Shown: positions 1 through 5,139 of the stretch, in pieces | Layout of the letters: every line of letters begins with the position of its first letter | How positions within the stretch are numbered: position 1 is the first letter of the stretch | NCBI GenBank assembly: GCA_021821185.1 | Contig: JAKACU010000072.1 | Location: 1 to 8,831, forward strand | DNA length: 8,831 nucleotides | Direction of reading: 5' to 3' | Source: Bacillota bacterium | GTDB taxonomy: Bacteria > Bacillota > Bacilli > Alicyclobacillales > SLC66 | Translations under genes and position numbers: made by a program | The notes under the pieces: model-generated | Told to the model about the DNA's origin: nothing | Database searches by the model: none | What the model saw: only the letters and a program-made list of their open reading frames with translations

Positions 1-120
1 CGTCTAGGGCGTAAAGCTCTAGGTCCTGGTCTCCTTATCTTGATGTGGTCGTTGCGGATTTATGTATTTTTAGCGCTTCCGCTTGTTGGGTATGTTTTCT
101 TCAGTTCCTTAAAAGGCTGA
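1..120 (+). CDS. C-terminal end of a membrane protein (partial, 5' end outside window)
   Basis: Frame 1 is open from the first base to a TGA at 118-120, giving 39 residues. They begin RLGRKALGPG, continue into a hydrophobic stretch of about 27 residues, and finish FSSLKG. This looks like the last transmembrane helix of an integral membrane protein with a short basic tail. The stop lies 10 bases before a two-way terminator at 131-173, which is where the 3' end of a gene converging on the exporter should be. The family cannot be named from so little sequence. The alternative is chance openness over 39 codons, but the hydrophobic composition and the terminator placement argue for a real gene end. 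Confidence 0.55.
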   Translation, partial: RLGRKALGPGLLILMWSLRIYVFLALPLVGYVFFSSLKG

Positions 121-130
121 TCGGCCGCGA

Positions 131-173
131 TACAGAAAAAGCGAAGGGAAGTTATCCTTTCGCTTTTTCTGTA
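131..173. terminator. Bidirectional rho-independent terminator overlapping the exporter stop codon
   Basis: Arms 131-148 and 156-173 form an 18-bp stem with one G-U wobble and a 7-base loop. The GC core (GCGAAGGG / CCTTTCGC) is flanked on one side by AAAAA and on the other by TTTTT, so a U-tract follows the core on both strands. It can terminate the rightward gene ending at 120 and the leftward exporter. The exporter stop codon (152-154) lies in the loop, and the right arm encodes the exporter's last residues (NTEKAKG region). Confidence 0.85.
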
Positions 174-1627
174 TTATCACGCAAAAGAGAAATGGAAATG
201 GCGATAATGCCTAAGATGGTGATACCGATAAAAGTGAATCGAAAACCATCAAGGAGTGCGGTGACAGGAGCGTGTAAGGGGTTATACCCAAATGACTGAA
301 TGACGCCTTGAAAGATGGCAAAGGAATAGGCTATCCCGAACCCCTGGCCAAGTGATCTTGCCATATTGAGTACCCCAGAAGAGACCCCAAGACGATGTCT
401 TGGGGTACTGCCCATAACCGTACTGTTATTCGGAGGCGTAAAGATCCCCATCCCGATCCCAATAAGTAGCAAAGCTATCGTGATATAGAAAAAAGAAGTC
501 GTCGCTGTGATAAATGTAAGCGCGATAACACCAAGTGTCGATAGAGCCATACCGATGATAGTAGGCAATTTGGAACCTAAGCGATCCGCGATGCGTCCTG
601 CGATAGGAGCTAAAAGCATCATGCCAACAGGGAGCGGTGTGGTGAGAAGGCCTGATATGGAAGATGGCTTTTTGAGCACCTCGTCATAGAAATAAGGGAT
701 AATGAACAGTACACCGTACATAAGTGCGTAGGAAATGACGCCTGTAGTATTTCCCCATGTGATTTGACTGATCTTAAATAGCGCTAGATCGATCAAAGGT
801 GCTTTGTGGTGTTTTTCTTGCCATAAAAAAGCGAGTACGAATACAACGAAAAGGCCGAAACAGGACAAGATAAAAAGAGAAGCCCAGCCTTTCTCATTGC
901 CCTGGTTTAAGCCAAGTAAAACAGCGACTAAGGCAATGCCAAGTAATAGAGCACCGAGATAATCAAAGTGTTGTCCTTTGGCTGATTCATCTTTTATTTT
1001 ATCTTTTGGCAAAATGAGAGCGGCCATCGTTGTCCCAATGATCCCGACAGGGACATTAACATAGAAAATAGCGCGCCAACCGAACCCTGCGATGAGCAAT
1101 CCGCCAATCGCTGGACCTAGGGATAACCCGACTGCCAAAGCGGAACCTTGAATGCCGATTGCTTTGCCTCTGACTGCGCTCGGCACAGCGGCTGTAATAA
1201 TGGCGACGCTATTGGACTGAAGCATGACAGCTCCAATCGCCTGTAAAATGCGTGCTAAGATAAGAATGGAGATATTGGGTGAGGCGCCGCACAATGCGGA
1301 ACCAACAATAAAAACAGAAAATCCAATCGTGTATAATGGCCGCCTCCCTACGATATCTGCGAGGCGGCCAAAAACGGCCAACAAAGCAGTCAACGTGAGT
1401 AGGTAGGCTAGAGCAACCCATGCTGTTGCGCTAAAGCTCACGTGAAATTGTCGCCCAATGGCTGGCAAAGCGACCGTGATAATACTGCCATCAAGTGCTG
1501 CCATAAAAGCGCCAATACATACTGTACCGACTACAAACCAATGATAATTGGGTCTTGCTGTAATTTTGCGAAGCGGAAGTGACAGTCTGGGTTGAACGAT
1601 GTCTGTTAAGGGATCAGATGTTTGCAC
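152..1627 (-). CDS. MFS drug efflux transporter, DHA2 (EmrB/QacA-type, 14-TM) family
   Basis: This is a 491-residue inner-membrane proton-drug antiporter of the DHA2 subfamily, and its length is usual for the 14-helix type. Visible signatures are the first-helix motif around D46 (LDGSIITVALP), motif A at residues 87-97 (GRLADIVGRRP) between helices 2 and 3, and the antiporter motif C around 171-176 (GPAIGG) followed by GWRAIFYVNVPVG. The start is GTG. Its ribosome site GGAGG lies 8 bases upstream and overlaps the TAG stop of the upstream regulator, so the two genes are probably translationally coupled and co-transcribed. The substrate cannot be read from sequence; multidrug, solvent or toxic metabolite export is typical. 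The paired GntR/UTRA regulator is the likely controller. The last codons lie inside a terminator hairpin. Confidence 0.93.
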   Translation of the reverse strand: MQTSDPLTDIVQPRLSLPLRKITARPNYHWFVVGTVCIGAFMAALDGSIITVALPAIGRQFHVSFSATAWVALAYLLTLTALLAVFGRLADIVGRRPLYTIGFSVFIVGSALCGASPNISILILARILQAIGAVMLQSNSVAIITAAVPSAVRGKAIGIQGSALAVGLSLGPAIGGLLIAGFGWRAIFYVNVPVGIIGTTMAALILPKDKIKDESAKGQHFDYLGALLLGIALVAVLLGLNQGNEKGWASLFILSCFGLFVVFVLAFLWQEKHHKAPLIDLALFKISQITWGNTTGVISYALMYGVLFIIPYFYDEVLKKPSSISGLLTTPLPVGMMLLAPIAGRIADRLGSKLPTIIGMALSTLGVIALTFITATTSFFYITIALLLIGIGMGIFTPPNNSTVMGSTPRHRLGVSSGVLNMARSLGQGFGIAYSFAIFQGVIQSFGYNPLHAPVTALLDGFRFTFIGITILGIIAISISLLRDNTEKAKG

Positions 1628-1633
1628 AAAAAG

Positions 1634-1642
1634 GGCCTCCTA
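1634..1642 (-). promoter_or_regulatory. Ribosome site overlapping the regulator stop (TAGGAGG)
   Basis: On the minus strand the regulator's stop codon TAG runs straight into GGAGG, which is 8 bases before the GTG start of the exporter. A ribosome finishing the regulator would sit on the exporter's initiation site, which suggests translational coupling. Confidence 0.7.
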
Positions 1643-2362
1643 AAGTACGGTTCGTTGCAATCGAACTTTATATTGATATAAGTCTGAACGATATCGAGCG
1701 ATGGAATATTCGACTGGTTTGCCTGTCACATCTTGTGTCGTCCGTTCAATGACAAGAAGTGGACTTGATGGCGCGCAACGCAGTAATGCGGCATACTGCT
1801 CATTGGCAATCTCGGCGCTGATGGACTGTGCACCAGAGGCAATAACAATACCGTGAGCCTCCAACATTGAATAAATGTAAGGTGGTTTATCTACGGTATC
1901 ATCAAATAATCCAGCTAAAGCTTCGGGAAGATAGGACTCATCATAAAAAATAGGTTGAAGATCGGCCTTTGCTGTTCTTGCAATAAGCACAACATTGCTG
2001 TCGAGCGCCACTTGCAATTGAGTTGCTACACGAAAATCTGCTTGTACCATGGAGACACTATGCTCAAGCGTAACTACCCTTCCACTTTGCTCTAACTCTT
2101 CTGCGAATCCATACAGCGGTGACGAGGTGATGATATGTTCTTGCTTTGCCACAAACGTTCCGCGCCCAGCATGACGAATCAATTTGCCAGCTACGACGAG
2201 GTCCTGAATGGCTTGTCGCACGGTTGTTCGTGAGACACCATGCATCGTCATTAATTCCTGCTCAGTCGGTATCATCGTTCCAGGAGGAAAGACGCCTGAA
2301 TTGATACTTTCGAGCAGGATTGATTTGACTTGTAGATAGAGCGGATAGCCAGTTCGTAGCAC
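1640..2362 (-). CDS. GntR-family transcriptional regulator with UTRA effector domain (HutC/FarR type)
   Basis: This 240-residue cytoplasmic DNA-binding regulator has an N-terminal winged helix-turn-helix at about residues 5-72. Recognition-helix residues are in GVSRTTVRQAIQDL and the wing is at RHAGRGTFVA. A UTRA ligand-binding domain covers about residues 95-235 and ends in the family-typical pattern VEYSIARYRSDLYQYKVRL. The start is GTG, with AAGGA about 9 bases upstream. It is the first gene of a two-gene unit with the downstream exporter, and its promoter region holds several inverted and direct repeats. It is therefore probably an autorepressor that releases both genes when a ligand binds the UTRA domain. 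UTRA ligands in the family include amino acids, sugars and fatty acids; this one is unknown. Confidence 0.92.
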   Translation of the reverse strand: MLRTGYPLYLQVKSILLESINSGVFPPGTMIPTEQELMTMHGVSRTTVRQAIQDLVVAGKLIRHAGRGTFVAKQEHIITSSPLYGFAEELEQSGRVVTLEHSVSMVQADFRVATQLQVALDSNVVLIARTAKADLQPIFYDESYLPEALAGLFDDTVDKPPYIYSMLEAHGIVIASGAQSISAEIANEQYAALLRCAPSSPLLVIERTTQDVTGKPVEYSIARYRSDLYQYKVRLQRTVL

Positions 2363-2389
2363 GATAAATCATCCTTATCGTCATCGTAT

Positions 2390-2445
2390 TGTCATGACAT
2401 TATGATGTCTATAGTGTATGTCGTGATTTTCCACGATGTCAATAG
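2390..2445. promoter_or_regulatory. Candidate operator cluster for the GntR/UTRA regulator
   Basis: Several overlapping symmetric elements lie over the promoter: TGTCATGACA at 2390-2399, GACAT-N4-ATGTC at 2396-2409 over the predicted transcription start, and TCGTG-N6-CACGA at 2421-2436 filling the -35/-10 spacer. ATGTC occurs three times on the plus strand (2405, 2418, 2436). Two copies extend to ATGTC(T/A)ATAG at a 31-base offset, about three helical turns. GntR dimers bind short palindromes, so autoregulation is likely. Which element is the true operator is not decided by sequence alone. Confidence 0.5.
2413..2442 (-). promoter_or_regulatory. Sigma-A-type promoter of the GntR/UTRA-exporter operon
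   Basis: On the minus strand there is a perfect -35 TTGACA (plus-strand 2437-2442) and a -10 TACACT (2413-2418, four of six consensus positions). The 18-base spacer contains the inverted repeat TCGTG-N6-CACGA. It begins just beyond the terminator of the small upstream gene, so the operon is an independent unit. The predicted transcript starts near 2405-2407, about 45 bases before the GTG. Confidence 0.65.
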
Positions 2446-2471
2446 GAAAAGAGGGCCGTACAACGGCCCTC
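2445..2471 (-). terminator. Rho-independent terminator of the small leftward gene
   Basis: Arms GAGGGCCGT (2451-2459) and ACGGCCCTC (2463-2471) form a perfect 9-bp GC-rich stem with a 3-base loop. On the minus strand it is followed directly by TTTTCC. The stem includes part of the gene's TGA stop codon (2470-2472). There is no U-tract on the plus strand, so it acts leftward only. It separates the small gene from the GntR/UTRA operon promoter. Confidence 0.85.
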
Positions 2472-2664
2472 ATGAATCCATGTCTACAGCGTCACTGACT
2501 TTTTCCATAAGTTTAGAAGCGCTGAAAGAACCGTTGTTGTTTCGGCGCTTGACAACCTCCCAAGTTGCGATTCCAAGTCCTGCACCAAGTAGCATGACAG
2601 GAATGACATTCATCTTTGACTGCCTGGGAGCAGGCCTACGCATTCCTTCAATGATGTCCCACAT
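2470..2664 (-). CDS. Small hypothetical membrane-associated protein (64 aa)
   Basis: This 64-residue protein starts MWDIIEGMRRPAPRQSK. It has one probable membrane helix at about residues 19-35 (NVIPVMLLGAGLGIATW), then a basic VKRR stop-transfer segment and a polar, acidic tail ending DAVDMDS. I chose the ATG at 2664 because GGAGGTGG lies 9-11 bases upstream. The frame is open further upstream to 2769 (99 residues) and includes another hydrophobic stretch, so a longer form beginning near 2742 or 2769 is possible, although neither position has a ribosome site. A strong dedicated terminator overlaps its stop, which argues that it is a real transcribed gene. The N-in/C-out or C-in topology is not clear. 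I do not recognise the family. Confidence 0.6.
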   Translation of the reverse strand: MWDIIEGMRRPAPRQSKMNVIPVMLLGAGLGIATWEVVKRRNNNGSFSASKLMEKVSDAVDMDS

Positions 2665-2741
2665 GGCTTGCACCACCTCCGCTACTAACGTGTGCAGACC
2701 GATGATGATCAATGCACTTGGGGGTACGCCGATGTATTCCA

Positions 2742-2769
2742 TTGCAAGTTTGCTATGGTAAACTTGCAA
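2742..2769. repeat. Perfect inverted repeat upstream of mutY
   Basis: TTGCAAGTTT (2742-2751) and AAACTTGCAA (2760-2769) are exact reverse complements around an 8-base centre. The repeat lies between the divergent small gene and mutY and ends 11 bases before the preferred mutY ATG. No T-run follows on either strand, so it does not look like a terminator. It could be a protein-binding operator for one or both divergent genes, or a hairpin in the mutY leader that affects translation. Confidence 0.6.
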
Positions 2770-2780
2770 GAGTGAGGCAA

Positions 2781-3854
2781 ATGGTCACGCGGGATGGTGA
2801 GTTATTGCACGAGATAGCACAAGCTTTGCTACAGTATTACGCTGCAAAAAGTCGACAACTTCCGTGGCGGGATACGTCAGACCCGTATAGGATTTGGGTG
2901 TCTGAGGTGATGCTGCAGCAAACCAGGGTAGAAACGGTAATCCCTTATTTTCAGCGTTTTATCACTCGCTTTCCAGATGTGCATACCCTGTCGCAAGCTA
3001 ACGATGACGAAGTGATCAAGTACTGGGAAGGCTTGGGGTATTACTCTCGGATTCGAAGACTTCATGAGGCTGTTCGTGAAGTGGATGAAACTTACGGTGG
3101 TATAATTCCTTCGGAATTTGCATCTTTTCGTGTGTTGCCTGGTGTGGGAGACTATACGGCGGGAGCGGTTCTTTCGATCGCGTATGGGAAAGATACGGTA
3201 GCGGTGGATGGAAATGCAATGCGCGTTTTTTCACGGGTATACTGTATCAACGAAGATGTTGCATCGGCAAATGCCAAACGCAAAATTACAAAAAAGGTTC
3301 AGGAGATACTTCCATCTGGCTATGCAGGGCAATTCAATCAGGCTGTGATGGATCTCGGGGCAACCATTTGCACGCGATCAAAACCAAAGTGCGATGCCTG
3401 TCCGATTCATGCCCTGTGTTGTGCGAACATATCCGCAACGCAGGATCGGTACCCTGTAAAAAAGCCCAAAAAGGTAGTACCTACCTTACTTTATCACGCT
3501 TTTCTGATTCGCTATGATAATCGGATCTTAGTTCGGCAACGCCCAAAAAAGGGTTTGTTGGCTGGATTGTGGGAGTTGCCGAATCTTGCGTGTGAAGAAG
3601 TAGCTATGATAGATGAGGATGCCATTTGTGATGATGCGATGATGGCTTTTTCTGTCAAGACAGACACCCCTGTAGTATACCTAGGGGAGTATGAACATGC
3701 GTTTTCTCATGTAAAATGGCGTATGTACTTGCATGCCATGCGTGCGTCATCAGACGAATGTGCCAGTGGGTGTCGATTCGTGTCACCAAATGAGCGTAGT
3801 TCCATGACATTTGGCACGATATTTAATAGAATGATGCAAGAGACTATAAGTTAG
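2781..3854 (+). CDS. mutY: A/G-specific adenine DNA glycosylase MutY
   Basis: MutY removes adenine mispaired with 8-oxoguanine, the step in base excision repair that prevents G:C to T:A mutations. Numbered from the ATG at 2781 (357 residues), the catalytic Glu is E42 (SEVMLQQT). The helix-hairpin-helix is at about 117-136 (LPGVGDYTAGA), with catalytic Asp D143 in AVDGN. The [4Fe-4S] ligands C197, C204, C207 and C213 are spaced C-X6-C-X2-C-X5-C. A C-terminal NUDIX-like domain carries the FSH loop that reads 8-oxoG (YEHAFSHVKWRMYLHA). All key residues are present. The frame is open back to an ATG at 2712, but the start at 2781 matches the family N-terminus; an in-frame GTG at 2772 is also possible. 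Ribosome-site evidence is weak for all three. It leads a rightward gene run, and 15 bases separate it from the selenoprotein gene. Confidence 0.96.
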   Translation: MVTRDGELLHEIAQALLQYYAAKSRQLPWRDTSDPYRIWVSEVMLQQTRVETVIPYFQRFITRFPDVHTLSQANDDEVIKYWEGLGYYSRIRRLHEAVREVDETYGGIIPSEFASFRVLPGVGDYTAGAVLSIAYGKDTVAVDGNAMRVFSRVYCINEDVASANAKRKITKKVQEILPSGYAGQFNQAVMDLGATICTRSKPKCDACPIHALCCANISATQDRYPVKKPKKVVPTLLYHAFLIRYDNRILVRQRPKKGLLAGLWELPNLACEEVAMIDEDAICDDAMMAFSVKTDTPVVYLGEYEHAFSHVKWRMYLHAMRASSDECASGCRFVSPNERSSMTFGTIFNRMMQETIS

Positions 3855-3856
3855 TA

Positions 3857-3863
3857 GGGAGGG
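3857..3863 (+). promoter_or_regulatory. Strong ribosome binding site of the selenoprotein gene
   Basis: GGGAGGG lies 6 bases before the ATG at 3870 and just after the mutY stop. A ribosome site this good in front of a frame that seems to end after 37 codons is one reason to read the frame through the TGA. Confidence 0.85.
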
Positions 3864-3869
3864 TAATTG

Positions 3870-4175
3870 ATGGATGACTTGATGATTGAGATTGATCAGC
3901 TAGGTGCGTCTCGTCTCGTTGAGATACTTAATGAAGAATATAATGATAAGCTGCGAGTTCGCATTGTAGCATCGCCTGGGTGAGGTGGCGTTCGTCTTAC
4001 TATTGCTCTGGATGAGCAATCTGCACGCGACCGAGTGTTTACCGTTCAAGATGTTCCACTAATCTTTGATCCATTTACTTTGCAAGTTATGCAGGGGCAA
4101 CTCTCTATTCACTACAATGAAACCTATGATAGTTTCCATGTCACAGGTCCAGAGTTGGATTCAAATTGTTGTTGA
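3870..4175 (+). CDS. HesB/IscA-like selenoprotein (Sec at codon 38, in-frame TGA)
   Basis: Read through the TGA at 3981-3983 as selenocysteine, the frame encodes 101 residues and stops at TGA 4173-4175. It starts MDDLMIEIDQLGASRLVEIL; the central motif is RIVASPG-U-GGVRL, and the end is GPELDSNCC. Residue U38 follows a beta-strand pattern (LRVRIVASPG) and precedes GG, as does the first conserved Cys of HesB/IscA/SufA Fe-S carriers (G-G-C-S-G). The C-terminal CC stands where those proteins have C-G-C. HesB-like selenoproteins are a known bacterial group; I believe this one matches the family NCBI calls CC/Se motif (seleno)protein, from memory. Downstream sequence keeps coding character for 63 codons with no other stop, and a SECIS-like hairpin follows the TGA. 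The role is unproven: Fe-S or metal handling, or thiol/selenol redox chemistry in the cytoplasm. The alternative is a pseudogene with a nonsense mutation. Confidence 0.85.
3984..4032 (+). promoter_or_regulatory. Bacterial SECIS element for UGA recoding
   Basis: A two-tier hairpin begins at the base after the TGA. The lower stem pairs 3984-3993 (GGTGGCGTTC) with 4023-4032 (GCACGCGACC), 8 of 10 positions matched. An asymmetric internal loop follows (8 bases against 2). The upper stem is a perfect 7 bp, ATTGCTC (4002-4008) with GAGCAAT (4014-4020), capped by the loop TGGAT. There are 25 bases between the UGA and the apical loop, and a G occupies the second loop position. Both agree with the published general model of bacterial SECIS elements, in which SelB binds the loop and delivers Sec-tRNA. 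The element lies wholly within the coding sequence. Confidence 0.8.
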
Positions 4176-4195
4176 TGTAAGATAGCATAGAGTGG

Positions 4196-4918
4196 ATGGA
4201 TTATGATATGGGAAAAGTGCACAGTACGAGTAAGACATTATACCTTGACGTAGCAGCACAGATTGAGGCTACTGTCATGCGCGGCGAGTGGATGCCGGGT
4301 CAGCGTTTGCCGACTTTAGCCGATCTCGCCGCGCATTTTCAAGTTTCTCGCACGGTGATACGCGAAGCATGCAGTTTATTGATCGGATCTGGTTTACTTG
4401 AGTTGCGTCAAGGTGATGGAACGTATGTCCGGTTATTTTCTCCGGAGACCATCCTACGCCCTATGCATGCTGCACTACTTGTGGGGTCTTCTGACGTTAA
4501 AGGTCTCCTTGAAATTGCCTTATGGCTGGAGTCTGGGCTTGCCCCAGCAGCTGCACAAAGGCGTACAGAAGCACATTGCGCCAAACTCGCTGAGGCTTTA
4601 TTTGCTATGGAGACAGGATATCCTGATAGTGCAATACTCACAGAAGCGGAACGGTCATTTCATTTGGCTTTGGCCGATGCATCTGGTAACGTGATAGCTG
4701 CTAATCTTTTGCGGGTGTTGTATCAACCTCTTGTGAGTGTTTATCATTTATTGGCAAAAGAATCGAATTTTTCGCAAGTAACGGTGGCTATGCATCGAGC
4801 CTTGTATGATAGTGTTTGTCTGAGAAACTCGACCGGGGCAGAGCGGCAAATTGTCCTGTACAGGCAACAATTGTTAGATTTTGCGCAATTACTGCGTGAT
4901 ATGCCTGATCATGAATAA
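4196..4918 (+). CDS. GntR-family regulator of the FadR/FCD subfamily
   Basis: This 240-residue DNA-binding regulator has a winged helix-turn-helix at about residues 12-80 (FQVSRTVIREACSLLIGSGLLELRQGDGTYV) and an all-helical FCD ligand domain at about 100-235. FCD domains usually bind a metal through Asp and three His that help hold a carboxylate ligand. Here the first pair reads E152/H156 (ERSFH), H200 is present (MHRAL), but the last His position is Y222 (LYRQQ). The metal site is therefore altered or lost, and the effector may be unusual. The ATG at 4196 has only a weak ribosome site, and an in-frame ATG at 4208 is an alternative. The gene starts 20 bases after the selenoprotein stop, which suggests co-transcription. 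It may regulate this gene run, but no target is shown. Confidence 0.88.
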   Translation: MDYDMGKVHSTSKTLYLDVAAQIEATVMRGEWMPGQRLPTLADLAAHFQVSRTVIREACSLLIGSGLLELRQGDGTYVRLFSPETILRPMHAALLVGSSDVKGLLEIALWLESGLAPAAAQRRTEAHCAKLAEALFAMETGYPDSAILTEAERSFHLALADASGNVIAANLLRVLYQPLVSVYHLLAKESNFSQVTVAMHRALYDSVCLRNSTGAERQIVLYRQQLLDFAQLLRDMPDHE

Positions 4919-4933
4919 AAGGATGTTGAGACG

Positions 4934-5110
4934 GTGACGAAACGTCATAAAATTATGTTCTTTTTTCTATCTGTCTTTGTCATTGTAATGCTGGGTATAG
5001 GTGCTCTTTTGATGGAGAGTAATTTGGCACTCGCCTTACTTTTGTTTGTCATTGCTCTTTTGGCTGCCGGTAGTGGTTTTATTGCACGAGGAAGAATCTT
5101 GCGTCGATAG
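4934..5110 (+). CDS. Small two-helix membrane protein, YlaF/DUF5325-like
   Basis: A 58-residue protein starts at GTG 4934 with AAAGGA about 10 bases upstream, and stops at TAG 5108. A short basic N-terminus (MTKRHK) leads into helix 1 at about residues 8-26. A brief turn with ESN (28-30) is followed by helix 2 at about 31-50 and a basic tail (ARGRILRR). Positive charge at both ends predicts both termini in the cytoplasm. Length, two-helix layout and basic tail resemble the uncharacterised Bacillus YlaF (DUF5325) proteins; this is a resemblance from memory. It lies 15 bases after the FadR-type regulator and 29 before the response regulator. The function is unknown. Confidence 0.75.
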   Translation: MTKRHKIMFFFLSVFVIVMLGIGALLMESNLALALLLFVIALLAAGSGFIARGRILRR

Positions 5111-5139
5111 ACCTATGTTGGAAAGAATGGTGATGATTC

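Noticed and set aside
45..299. 84-codon rightward frame across the left end
   Set aside because: It runs through the two-way terminator and antisense to the exporter, and is in a different frame from the membrane-protein tail at 1-120. No ribosome site or protein character.
2402..2761. 119-codon rightward frame opposite the small gene
   Set aside because: It covers the operon promoter, the terminator and the antisense of the small gene. Low-complexity Ser/Met-rich translation and no ribosome site indicate a shadow frame.
2712..2780. Longer N-terminus for MutY starting at ATG 2712
   Set aside because: No ribosome site precedes it, the extra residues do not fit the family, and catalytic-residue numbering matches known MutY proteins when the start is at 2781.
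3870..3983. Reading the frame as a 37-residue peptide or as a pseudogene with a nonsense codon
   Set aside because: The frame continues intact for 63 codons with HesB-like character, a Cys-Cys end and a SECIS-compatible hairpin at the right distance. A chance nonsense mutation would not explain the hairpin. Still to be excluded by finding sel genes.
4173..4190. Second in-frame TGA after Cys-Cys as another selenocysteine (would add U-CKIA before TAG 4188)
   Set aside because: I see no convincing hairpin in the following bases, the extension is only a few residues, and known HesB-like proteins end at about this point. Ordinary termination is simpler, though U next to CC is tempting.
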